A stretch of DNA of 64,000 bases, from the NCBI GenBank assembly GCA_963741135.1, contig CAVUHC010000008.1:310001-374000 (forward strand). Direction: 5' to 3'. This document shows, piece after piece, positions 51,973-61,141 of the stretch. The position numbers and the translations under genes are program-made. A model generated the notes under the pieces. It saw only the letters and a program-made list of their open reading frames with translations. It ran no database searches and was not told the DNA's origin. Every line of letters starts with the position of its first letter. The stretch's first letter is position 1. The stretch is from Gp6-AA40 sp963741135. GTDB lineage: Bacteria; Acidobacteriota; Vicinamibacteria; Vicinamibacterales; UBA2999.

Positions 51973-52758
51973 ATGCCTAATCTCCTCGTCTCGTGTGACG
52001 CGCGCATCACCACGATCACGCTGAACCGGCCGGACGCGCTGAACTCGTTCGACGCACGACTGGCCGCGGATCTCGGGCACGCGATCCGTGACGCTGCTCT
52101 GGATGGCCACTGCCGCGTCATCGTCCTCACCGGCGCGGGCCGCGCATTCTGCGCCGGCGCCGACGTGGGGTACTTGAAGCAGCTGATCGACACGCACGAC
52201 TGGGCGCACGCGCGTGCGCTCGTGGATGACGGCGCGAGCGCGATTGCCGCGATTGCGTCAGCCCCCAAGCCGGTCATCGCGGCGGTCAATGGCGCGGCGG
52301 CTGGAGGCGGCGCGAGTCTCGCCCTGTCGTGCGACATCCGCGTGGCGTCCGACCGCGCGTCGATAGGGCAGGTGTTCAATCGCATCGGCTTGCATCCCGA
52401 TCTCGGCAGCACCTTTTTTCTGCCGCGTCTTGTCGGTCTTGGGAAGGCGCTCGAACTGGTCTTCACCGGTGACATGATCGACGCCGCGGAAGCGCATCGT
52501 CTCGGCATCTTCAATCGCATCGTGGCGGCCGACACGCTGATGAATGAAACGCACGCGCTCGCGGAGCGGCTGGTTGACAAGCCGGCCCTGGCGATCGCGC
52601 GGGCAAAGAAGGCGCTGTATCAAGGTACGCGCGCCTCCCTGGACGAAATGCTCGCGATCGAGCTCGAAAACCAGGTCGCGCTCTTTTCCACGCAAGACGC
52701 ACGCGAAGGCATCGAGGCCTTTACGGAGAAACGCCCCCCGCACTTCCGCGGAGTGTAA
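51973..52758 (+). CDS. Enoyl-CoA hydratase/isomerase
   Basis: A crotonase-fold protein of 261 residues. LNRPDALNSFDARLAADLGH, AFCAGADVGYLK (oxyanion hole), ALSCDIRVASDRASIGQVFN and IGLHPDLGSTFFLPRLVGLG are family blocks. Acid/base positions near GLHPDLGS match hydratases with an altered glutamate pair, so the exact reaction is open. It heads the operon of benzoate-CoA ligase, boxC and boxB (next start 1 base after its stop). It may act on the dihydrodiol-derived ring-opened thioester. Intact frame. Confidence 0.85.
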   Translation: MPNLLVSCDARITTITLNRPDALNSFDARLAADLGHAIRDAALDGHCRVIVLTGAGRAFCAGADVGYLKQLIDTHDWAHARALVDDGASAIAAIASAPKPVIAAVNGAAAGGGASLALSCDIRVASDRASIGQVFNRIGLHPDLGSTFFLPRLVGLGKALELVFTGDMIDAAEAHRLGIFNRIVAADTLMNETHALAERLVDKPALAIARAKKALYQGTRASLDEMLAIELENQVALFSTQDAREGIEAFTEKRPPHFRGV

Positions 52759-52759
52759 C

Positions 52760-54428
52760 GTGTTCGGCCTTCCTGACGTCTTCAACGCGGCCACGCGGTT
52801 TGTCGATCGCAACATCCACGAAGGGCGCGGCGCGAAAGTCGCCATCGAGTGCGGCGACGAGCGCGTGACGTATCAGCAGGTCTTCGACCGCGTCAATCGT
52901 GTGGGCAACGCGCTGCGCGAGGAGCTGGGCGTGCGGCTCGAGGAGCGCGTCATGCTGCTCCTCCTCGACACGCCCGAGTTCATCTACAGCTTCTTCGGGG
53001 CAATAAAGATCGGCGCGGTGCCGATCCCCACGAGCACGCTCTGGAAACCGGCCGATTACGAGTACGTCCTCAACGATTCCCGCGCCCGCGTCATCATCGT
53101 CAGCGAACAACTGCTGCCGCACATCCAGGCCATCCCTCCCGACCGCCTGCGCCACGTACGCGAGATCGTGGTCGTCGGCGATCCGGCGGAGGCACGCGAG
53201 GCGGGTCCAAACCGCCTCCGCACTCGCGCGCTACCGCGAGTCTCGCCGAAGCCGAAGGCGAAGGCGGAAGGACCCGCCGTCCGGACGCTCGCGGCGCTGA
53301 CGGCGGACGCGTCAGGCGATCTCGAGGCCGAGCCGACGAGCAAAGACGACCCGGCCTTCTGGCTCTACTCGTCGGGTAGCACCGGCTTCCCGAAGGGGTG
53401 CGTGCACCTGCATCACGACATGGTCGTGTGCACCGAGCTTTACGCGAAAGGGGTCCTCGGCATCTCGGCCGACGACCGCTGTTTCAGCGTTGCAAAGCTC
53501 TTCTTCGCGTACGGCCTCGGTAACGCGATGTACTTTCCGTTCGGTGTCGGCGCGACGACGATCCTGTGGCCCGGTTCGCCGGCTGCGGCGAACGTGTACG
53601 CGGTAATCGAGAAACACCGGCCCACGCTCTTCTACTCGGTCCCGACCAACTACGGAATGCTGCTCGCGCATCAACGTGACGGCGCGGATTTCGATCTCTC
53701 GAGCATCCGCTACGGTGTGTCCGCCGGAGAGGCACTGCCGCCGGCGTTGTTCGAGCGTTTCAAGCAGCGGTTCGGGGTGGAGGTCCTCGACGGTATCGGG
53801 TCGACGGAGATCCTGCACATCTTCATCTCGAACCGCCCGGGCGCAATTCGGCCGGGCTCGAGCGGTCAGATTGTCCCTGGGTACGAGGCGAGGATTCTCG
53901 ATGAAGAGAATCGGCCCGTGCCGCCAGGTGACATCGGAAACCTCCTGATCGCCGGCGACTCCACGTGCGCGTGCGTACTGGAACAAGCACGAGAAGACGA
54001 GGGAAACGATCGAAGGCCGGTGGATCCGGACCGGCGACAAGTACTACCAGGACGCCGACGGCTACTACTGGTACGCCGGCCGCTCCGACGACATGCTCAA
54101 GGTCGGTGGCATCTGGGTAAGCCCGGTCGAAATCGAGAACACCCTCATCGAGCACGCGTCCGTGCTCGAGTGCGGCGTCGGCGCACGCACCGATCGCGAT
54201 GGGTTGATGAAGCCGTACGCCTACGTCGTCCTCCGCCAGGAAATTATGGGCACGCCCGACCTTGCTGCGGAGCTGCAGCAGTTCGTTCGTGAGCGGCTTG
54301 CCGACTACAAGCGGCCGCGATGGGTGGAGTTCATTGCCGAGCTTCCGAAGACCGCGACGGGGAAGGTCCAGCGCTATAAACTGCGTGAAAGGGCCGCTCG
54401 AGCGTCGCCCGCCGAGGCTATGAGTTGA
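52760..54428 (+). CDS. Benzoate-CoA ligase (one frameshift)
   Basis: ATP-dependent activation of benzoate or a related aromatic acid to the CoA thioester. It starts with GTG one base after the hydratase TAA. ANL-family motifs are clear: FWLYSSGSTGFPKGCVHLHH (P-loop), VLDGIGSTEILHIFISNRPG, WIRTGDKYYQDADGYYWYAG and LPKTATGKVQRYKL with the catalytic lysine. The arrangement resembles BclA of box pathways. One break near 53980 (STCACA|YWNKHEKT) is restored by one GC pair, giving 556 residues. Residues about 147-173 are encoded by a 79-base palindrome (ALPRVSPKPKAKAEG). It overlaps boxC by four bases. Confidence 0.92.
53200..53278. repeat. Hairpin element inserted in frame in the benzoate-CoA ligase gene
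   Basis: GGCGGGTCC at 53200-53208 is complementary to GGACCCGCC at 53270-53278. Inside, ACTCGCG pairs with CGCGAGT, and CCGCCTCCG roughly with CGAAGGCGG. The core TCTCGCCGAAGC then GCGAAGGCGG matches the tandem repeat at 45435. Read as an Arg/Pro/Lys-rich segment of the N-terminal domain. Confidence 0.75.
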
Positions 54429-56131
54429 TCGAGACCAAAGCCGAGTTCGTCGACTATCAGGTCGATCCCGGCCGCTACAAACACTGGCGCGTGTCGTTCG
54501 ACGGTCCGGTAGCGACCGTGACGATGGATGTCAGCGAGGATGGCGGGCTGCGACCGGGGTATCGCCTCAAGCTCAACTCATACGATCTCGGCGTCGACAT
54601 CGAGTTTCACGATCATCCTGCAGCGCATCCGCTTCGAGCATCCCGAGGTCCGCTCGGTCGTCATCACGAGCGCGAAGAATCGCGTGTTCTGCTCGGGCGC
54701 CAACATCTACATGCTCGGGCAGTCGAGTCATGCCTGGAAGGTGAACTTCTGCAAGTTCACCAACGAGACGCGTAACGGGATCGAGGATTCGAGCCGCTAC
54801 TCCGGCCTCAAGTTTCTCGCGGCGTGCAACGGCACGACGGCTGGCGGCGGCTACGAGCTCGCGCTTGCCTGCGACGAGATCGTGCTCGTCGATGATCGGT
54901 CCTCCACGGTCAGCCTTCCGGAGGTGCCGCTTCTGGGCGTGCTCCCGGGGACCGGCGGCCTGACCCGCCTCACCGACAAGCGGAAGGTGCGCCGTGATCA
55001 TGCAGACATCTTCTGCACGACTCCGGACGGCGTCCGCGGTCAGCGCGCGAAGGACTGGCGGCTCGTCGATGCGGTCGTTCGTACGCAGGATTTCGGCGAG
55101 GCGGTGAAGAAGCGTGCGCGTGAGCTGGCGGAGCAGAGCGATCGTCCCGCCGATGCGCAAGGGCGTGACGCTGACGCCGCTCGAACGGACGATCGATTCC
55201 GGCGGTCTGCATTACCGTTACGTCGATGTCGAGTTCAATCGAGCGGCGCGCACGGCGACCATCACGGTGCGGGGGCCCATTGCGGGGTCAGACTCGGGTG
55301 ATGGGACGACTCACCGCGGTGAGTCGACCCATCACCCGAATCTGACCCCGGCGCTCGCGCCAGGAGCGGGCTGGTGGCCGCTTCGGATGGCGCGCGAGCT
55401 GGACGATGCGATTCTGAGCTTGCGGACAAACGAACTCGAGCTCGGTTTGTGGCTGTTCAAGGCCACAGGTGACCCCGAGGCGGTTGTGGCGATGGATCGA
55501 TTCATTCTCGATCACCAGGATCACTGGTTCGTTCGCGAAGTCCTCGGCATGATGCGCCGCACGTTCGCGCGCCTCGACGTCTCGTCGCGCTCGATGTTCA
55601 CGTTCATCACGCCAGGCTCGTGCTTCGCGGGGACGCTGTTGGAGTTGGCGCTTGCGTCCGACCGCGTCTACATGCTGCAGACCGACGAGGGTGAACCCGC
55701 GCCGTCGCTGATGCTGTCGCCGATGAATTTCGGCGCGCTGCCGATGGTCAACGACCTGTCGCGCCTTGCGGCGCGGTTCCACGATGATCGCGCTGACGAT
55801 GGACGCACTTCGGACGCAGAGTGGTGTTGCGCTGCAGCCTGCCGACGCCGTGCGCCTCGGCCTCGTCACCGAGGCGCCGGACGCGCTCGACTGGGACGAC
55901 GAAATGCGGCAGGCAATCGAATCACGCGTGGCGTTGTCGCCGGATGCGCTGACCGGAATGGAAGCCAATCTCCGGTTCGGACTGCCCGAGAACCAGGCGA
56001 CGCGCGTGTTCGGCCGGCTCTCGGCCTGGCAGAACTGGATTTTCATCCGTCCGAACGCCACCGGCCAGAATGGCGCCCTCAAGGTCTATGGCAGTGGGGC
56101 GCAACCGAAGTTTGATTGGGAGCGGGTATAG
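54425..56131 (+). CDS. boxC: 2,3-epoxybenzoyl-CoA dihydrolase BoxC (three frameshifts)
   Basis: Hydrolytic ring opening of 2,3-epoxybenzoyl-CoA in aerobic benzoyl-CoA degradation. The double-crotonase protein has VVITSAKNRVFCSGANIYML, AACNGTTAGGGYELALACDE, SLPEVPLLGVLPGTGGLTRL, TDKRKVRRDHADIFCTTPDG VRG in the first half, and MFTFITPGSCFAGTLLELAL, SPMNFGALPMVNDLSRLAAR in the second. A TTG start at 54425 overlaps the ligase stop. Breaks near 54612, 55142 and 55783 are each restored by one CG/GC pair, giving 570 residues. Of these, 22 come from a 66-base palindrome at 55284, and the remaining length is normal for BoxC. Confidence 0.93.
55284..55349. repeat. 66-bp near-perfect palindrome inserted in frame in boxC
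   Basis: GGGGTCAGACTCGGGTGATG then GGACGACTCACC on the left pairs with GGTGAGTCGACCCATCACCC then GAATCTGACCCC on the right with two mismatches in 32 and a 2-base centre. It is exactly 22 codons. The ends match the elements at 18968 and 35573. Confidence 0.9.
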
Positions 56132-56144
56132 TCAAGCGCAAGTG

Positions 56145-56167
56145 CGAAGTTCGAAGTGCGAACTTCG
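56145..56167. repeat. Short palindrome between boxC and boxB
   Basis: CGAAGTTCG at 56145-56153 is complementary to CGAACTTCG at 56159-56167. It sits in the 92-base gap, the only real spacing within the box operon, so it could be a processing or regulatory hairpin, or one more interspersed repeat. Confidence 0.6.
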
Positions 56168-56223
56168 TAAGCTCGTAGGTCCAACTTCTTCTTAGTCGGC
56201 CTTCGAACCGCGGCAAGGCCAGA

Positions 56224-57662
56224 ATGACGAGCAACATCGATTACATCGACAAGATTCCGAACAACGTCGACCTCGGGCGCGACCGCGTGCTGCAGCGGGC
56301 GCTCGAGCACTGGCAGCCAGCGTACATGGGCTGGTGGTACGACATGGGGCCCAACGAGAGCCACAACTACGACGTGTACCTGCGCACGGCCATCAGCGTC
56401 GACCCGGAAGGGTGGGCGCAGTTCGACTACGTCAAGATGCCGCAATATCGGTGGGGCATCTTCGTCGCGCCGCCGATCGCAGGGACGCGAGGTGAACTTC
56501 GGCGCGAACAAGGGACAGCCCGCGTGGCAGGACGTGCCCGGCGAGTATCGTTCGATGCTCCGCCGCATCATCGTCACGCAGGGCGACACCGAGCCGGCGT
56601 CGGTCGAGCAGCAGAAGATGCTCGGCATGTGCGCGCCGTCGCTCTACGATCTCCGCAACATCTACCAGGTGAACGTCGAGGAAGGGCGTCACCTCTGGGC
56701 GATGGTCTACCTGCTGCACCGCTACTTCGGCCGCGACGGACGCGAGGAGGCGGAGGCGCTGCTCGATCGCCGCTCCGGCGACGTGGACAACCCGCGCATC
56801 CTCGGCGCGTTCAACGAGCCGACGCCCGACTGGCTCGCGTTCTACATGTTCACGTTCTTCACCGATCGCGATGGCAAGTTCCAGCTGTCCTCACTGGCCG
56901 AGTCCGGGTTCGATCCGCTCGCGCGCACGTGCCGCTTCATGCTGACCGAGGAAGCGCATCACATGTTCGTCGGCGAGACCGGCGTCGGTCGCATCATCCA
57001 GCGGACGGCGGAAGTGATGGCCGAGCACAAGCTCGAGAACCCCGACCAGGTGCGCTCGCTTGGCGTGATCGATCTGCAGACCATACAGCGGTATCTGAAC
57101 TTCCACTACAGCGTGACGCTCGATCTGTTCGGGGCAGACGTCTCGTCGAACGCCGCGAGCTACTACACGACCGGGCTGAAGGGCCGCTACGAGGAGACGC
57201 GAGTGCGCGACGACCACGTGCTCACGGATGCGACCTACAAGGTCGGGGCCGGTTTCCGGACGGACGCGTCGTCGAGGAGGAAGTGGCCGCGCTGACCGCG
57301 CTCAACGAGCGGCTGCGTGACGACTATATCGGCGAGGTCCAGGCCGGCGTCGATCGGTGGAACAAGGTCATCGAGAAGACGGGCGTCGGCTTCTCGCCTC
57401 GTGCTGCCGCACAAAGGCTTCCACCGCGCGATCGGAAACTTCGCGGGCCAGCACGTCAGCCCGGACGGCCGGGTGCTGACCCAGGACGCAGTGGAACGCG
57501 CGCCGCGAGGAGTGGCTGCCGAGCGAAGGCGATTACACCTTCGTCCAGGCGATGATGCAGGGTCGCGTCGTCGAGCCCGGCAAGTTCGCGAACTGGATCG
57601 CGCCGCCGCGCCGCGGCATCCACACGAAGCCGATCGATTTCGAATACGTGCGATTCAACTAG
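56224..57662 (+). CDS. boxB: Benzoyl-CoA 2,3-epoxidase subunit BoxB (five frameshifts)
   Basis: Di-iron oxygenase that epoxidises benzoyl-CoA. The start MTSNIDYIDKIPNNVDLGRD and ALEHWQPAYMGWWYDMGP is characteristic. Ligand-bearing helices include QQKMLGMCAPSLYDLRNIYQ, NVEEGRHLWAMVYLLHRYFG (ExxH), MLTEEAHHMFVGETGVGRII and FHYSVTLDLFGADVSSNAAS; the C-terminus is PIDFEYVRFN. Breaks near 56491, 57250 (two), 57399 and 57491 are repaired by CG/GC pairs to give 482 residues, the usual size. The reductase gene boxA, normally part of such clusters, is not present on either side within the window. Confidence 0.94.
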
Positions 57663-57766
57663 TCCGGCTGAAGCCGGACACTACCGACGCGTCGGGATCA
57701 GGGATCGGGGATCCGGGATCCGGGATCGGGAGCTCTGATCCCTGACCCCTGACCCCTGACCCCTTC
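57663..57766. repeat. Repeat-filled gap after boxB
   Basis: GTCCGGCTGAAGCCGGAC followed by ACTACC (same word as after ahcY at 21527), then GGGATCAGGGATCGGGGATC units mirrored by GATCCCTGACCCCTGACCCC. It lies between convergent boxB and tannase genes; a terminator role is plausible. Confidence 0.8.
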
Positions 57767-59356
57767 TTACTTACAGCTAAAGTTCGCCGCGTCCGTGACG
57801 CTGCCAGAGCCTGAGTACTTCGCGGTCATGGGATAGGGGCAGAGCGGACGCGTGAGATCCGCGGCGCCGCTGGTCATGTGCGACCCGAGGAGCGTGTCGG
57901 GCGGCTGCTTCTTCTCGACCCAGTTCGCAAGCGCGGTGACCGCATCGAACGTGTTCGGTCCGGGACCGCCGCCGCAGTGATTCATCCCCGGAACCATGAA
58001 CAGGCGCATGAACTCGCCGGTCTTGCCCGCGGCCTTATTGAACGTTGCATCCTCGGACGCAAATGCGTCCGCAGCCTTCGGCCCGCCGCTCGTCTTCTCG
58101 ACCACCATCTTGTAGTAGTCGATCGTGTTCAGCGGCGACACCGCGTCGTCACCCCAGCCGTGGTAAAGAATCAGCTTGCCGCCGCGGTCGCGAAACGCTT
58201 TCAGATCCGGGTTCATCGTCTCGAGCGCCGATCGGTTCTTCTGATCGCTGTCGACCTTCGCCATGTCTTTGGCGAAGTCGAATGTCAGCGGATCCCAGTT
58301 CGGATCGCCGAGCACGAAGTACTTCATGTACCCGCCGCTGTAGTTGTAGAGAATCGCCCGGCCTGGCTCCTGGCCGGTGGTGAAGTTGCCCCATCCCCGC
58401 TCGACACCCGGAAGGCGACCCGGATAGATCGTCTTGCCGTCGGCGTATTTCGCGCCTTCGTAAATCTTCTCGAGCGCGACCGCCTGCTTCGGCATGAGGC
58501 AGCTCGGGCCATCGCCCTGCTTGCAGACTATCGATGTCGGATCGAACTTGCAGGCGCGCCCGTCCGCGATGAGGCCGTCCTTCACGCCATCGGTCATGTC
58601 GCATGCAGCGGCGGCTGCGTCGTTGATGGCCGGCAGCTTCGACGCCGGAATGTAGCTCTCTGGATCCTTCAGCGTCGCATGACTGTTCCAGAGCGCGCCC
58701 ATCATCAGGTGAGGCCAGTTAATCGCAGGCGCACCAGAGACGATGCCATCGTAGTCGGCTGGATAGCGTTGCGCCTCGGCGAGGCCCTGGCGACCACCAG
58801 TGGAGCAGCCGACGAAATACGACTGCCGCGGCGCCGAACCGTAGAACGCGTCGACGAGTTGCTTTCCCTTGACGGTCATCTCGTGAATCGCGCGGTAGCC
58901 GAAATCGACGACGAGCTCAGGATGTCCCATTGCGAACTGGGGATCGTTACCGGTGTGGCCGGTATCGGTGCTTGCTGTTGCGTACCCGGCTCTGAGCGCG
59001 TTCGCGAGCGCGGGGTAGGCGATGGTGCCCGCGTAGCCGCCACCTCCCACTCCCTGGAATTTCCCGTTCCAGCCGGATGCAGGCAACCACACCTCGATGT
59101 TGATCGCCGGGGCGACCGTGAGCTGCACGCGGCAGAAGGCGGGCACGGTCGGCGGTGGCCCTCCGCGTCCGCCGGCCGGGGCGGCTGGATTCGCCACGAA
59201 CGGTCCCGCAGGCACCAGCGTCGCCGCGGTGATCGTCGTCTCAGGGAGCTTTAACGACGAAAGGCTGTCGCACGTCTGAGCGGCCGAGGCCACCGCGGGG
59301 CCGGACAGACAGCCCAGAAAGGTCACGAGGATCGCCGGCAGTAGCCCGTCGCGCAT
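57767..59356 (-). CDS. Tannase / feruloyl esterase family protein
   Basis: An exported esterase of 529 residues. A signal peptide (MRDGLLPAILVTFLGCLSGP then AVASAAQ) precedes the tannase domain: FCRVQLTVAPAINIEVWLPA, WNGKFQGVGGGGYAGTIAYP, nucleophile FVGCSTGGRQGLAEAQRYPA, LYHGWGDDAVSPLNTIDYY (acid) and MVPGMNHCGGGPGP (histidine, with a conserved cysteine). Family members release gallic, ferulic or related acids from plant esters. Either of two ATGs can start it; the one at 59356 has AGGGAG upstream, while 59374 overlaps the previous stop. Product acids would suit the ligase and box genes upstream. Intact frame. Confidence 0.9.
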   Translation of the reverse strand: MRDGLLPAILVTFLGCLSGPAVASAAQTCDSLSSLKLPETTITAATLVPAGPFVANPAAPAGGRGGPPPTVPAFCRVQLTVAPAINIEVWLPASGWNGKFQGVGGGGYAGTIAYPALANALRAGYATASTDTGHTGNDPQFAMGHPELVVDFGYRAIHEMTVKGKQLVDAFYGSAPRQSYFVGCSTGGRQGLAEAQRYPADYDGIVSGAPAINWPHLMMGALWNSHATLKDPESYIPASKLPAINDAAAAACDMTDGVKDGLIADGRACKFDPTSIVCKQGDGPSCLMPKQAVALEKIYEGAKYADGKTIYPGRLPGVERGWGNFTTGQEPGRAILYNYSGGYMKYFVLGDPNWDPLTFDFAKDMAKVDSDQKNRSALETMNPDLKAFRDRGGKLILYHGWGDDAVSPLNTIDYYKMVVEKTSGGPKAADAFASEDATFNKAAGKTGEFMRLFMVPGMNHCGGGPGPNTFDAVTALANWVEKKQPPDTLLGSHMTSGAADLTRPLCPYPMTAKYSGSGSVTDAANFSCK

Positions 59357-59373
59357 TGCTTGACTCCCTCTCA

Positions 59374-61038
59374 TCACAAGTCCTCCAACGTCAGCGTTGA
59401 ATCCGCGTCCTTCCACGCTTCCTTGAACTGACTGTCCACCCATGCAGCATCCGACGTCTTGGCTTGCCGCAAGAGGCTTTCGCGAAGGCCAAAGAGCGAA
59501 CGGGCGTTGCGCGGATGGCGGGTGAGGTCTTCTCGAAACACCTGTTCGGCATCGGCAGGACGCCCGGACTGCAGGAGGGCGGCGCCAAGCGACTCGCGAA
59601 TCGGATAGAACCATACCGGCGGCTCGTCGTACGCCACTCGGTCCGCGCCCGCGACCGCCTGTCTCCAGAACGCAATTGCCGCGTCGTTGGTGCCCCGCGC
59701 CGCCGCGATGCGGGCTGCAAGCACCAGGCGCGCGATGTCGAGTACGTTCCCGGCGCTCTCCAGACCCGTGCCACCAAACAGTGCGCTGTCTGGCACCCGC
59801 GGGATCGAAGCGACGAGTTGGGTCTGCTCGGCCGTGGCTTGGTCGACCTGGCCCTTGCGTGCGAGCGCCACACCGCGCGCGAAATGCCACCACGTGGTCA
59901 TGACGGGCCGGTCCACGGGAGGCGCTGGTTCCTTCAAGATGTCGTCGTATCGTCCGAAGCGAAGCAGCACCGACGTCGGTGTGACGACCATCGACTCGAT
60001 CATCGGCATCATGTTGGCGTGCGGCGTGAGCCGTTCAGCCAGCTCCGCCGCCGACTGGCGTGCGTCGGCGAAGCGGCCCCGCATCATGTGGGAATCGGAG
60101 AGGAAGTGGAGGTTGTGAGAATAATAAGCGAGTCCGTAGTAGTTGTCGGGCGGCGCACTCTTCAGATATGTCCGGTCGGCCTCAGCGCCTGCGAGATTCG
60201 CCTTGGCGGCCCCTTCGTGATCTCCGGTTCGCGCCAGGATATGTGCGGGCATGTGCGCCAGATGTCCCGCTGCCGGAGCCAGCGTCTTCAGACGCTCGGC
60301 GCTCGGGAGCGCACGTTCCGGTGCCCGTGATGCCTCGACGCTGTGAATGTAGTAGTGATTGGCGCCGACGTGGTTCGGGGCACGGCGGAGGACCGATTCG
60401 AGCACTTCGAGGATCCGGGGCGTGTCTTCTCCCGCCTTGCCGTCCAGCGTCCACAGCTTCCATGGATGGAGGTTCATCAGGCTCTCGGCGTACAACGTCG
60501 CGGCATCGAGATCGTCCGGGTACTTGCGCATCAACTCGCCCATCATCTGCGAGTACCCCCGGGCGAGCGCGGCGCGATCCGCCTTGAGATCGGCGGCGTA
60601 GCGCTCCGCCATGGCGGCGACATAGTCCTTCTCAACCTGCGGCGCGTTGGCACTGAGGCGCTTCGCCTTGTCGATCGCCTCGAGCGCCTGCCGAGCGCGC
60701 GGGTCGTCGATGTCGAGGTTGTAGTTCGGTCCGAGTGCCCACGCGAGTCCCCAAAGTGGCATCGGAGAACCAGGATCGAGCTCTGACGCGCGCTGGAACG
60801 AGCGTGCCGCTTCCTCGTGGTTGAACGCGAACACAAGGGAGAAGCCCTGGTCAAAGAATTTCTGCGCGTCCGCGTTGGACGTCATGATGGGGTGGTGGTG
60901 CGTGCCGATACCGGTGAACAGGGATGGTCCCAGGCGCGTCTCGGTTACCGCCGCCTGATTGGCGTCTCCCGAGGCCGGCGCGCGGCACGCCACGCCCATA
61001 CCCGCAAGCAGCGCGAGACACCATACGCTCCCGTTCAT
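59374..61038 (-). CDS. TPR-repeat exported protein
   Basis: A 554-residue protein with an N-terminal leader that may end in a lipobox-like cysteine (LLAGMGVAC). TPR-type helices follow: AQKFFDQGFSLVFAFNHEEA ARSFQRASELDP, MPLWGLAWALGPNYNLD, NHYYIHSVEASRAPERALPS, GHLAHMPAHILARTGDHEGA and RPADAEQVFREDLTRHPRNA. Similar proteins occur beside catabolic genes in Acidobacteria; the function is unknown. The ATG at 61038 is chosen because the leader starts there. Its stop overlaps the first possible tannase start by one base, so the two form an operon. Confidence 0.8.
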   Translation of the reverse strand: MNGSVWCLALLAGMGVACRAPASGDANQAAVTETRLGPSLFTGIGTHHHPIMTSNADAQKFFDQGFSLVFAFNHEEAARSFQRASELDPGSPMPLWGLAWALGPNYNLDIDDPRARQALEAIDKAKRLSANAPQVEKDYVAAMAERYAADLKADRAALARGYSQMMGELMRKYPDDLDAATLYAESLMNLHPWKLWTLDGKAGEDTPRILEVLESVLRRAPNHVGANHYYIHSVEASRAPERALPSAERLKTLAPAAGHLAHMPAHILARTGDHEGAAKANLAGAEADRTYLKSAPPDNYYGLAYYSHNLHFLSDSHMMRGRFADARQSAAELAERLTPHANMMPMIESMVVTPTSVLLRFGRYDDILKEPAPPVDRPVMTTWWHFARGVALARKGQVDQATAEQTQLVASIPRVPDSALFGGTGLESAGNVLDIARLVLAARIAAARGTNDAAIAFWRQAVAGADRVAYDEPPVWFYPIRESLGAALLQSGRPADAEQVFREDLTRHPRNARSLFGLRESLLRQAKTSDAAWVDSQFKEAWKDADSTLTLEDL

Positions 61039-61141
61039 GTGGTCCCCTACTGAGGCGAAATTGTATTGTGAGGCCGGCCGCAATGACACGAGATTTGCCG
61101 TTGCGAGGACAGCCATGGCCTCCCACGATTGACGGCGGTTC

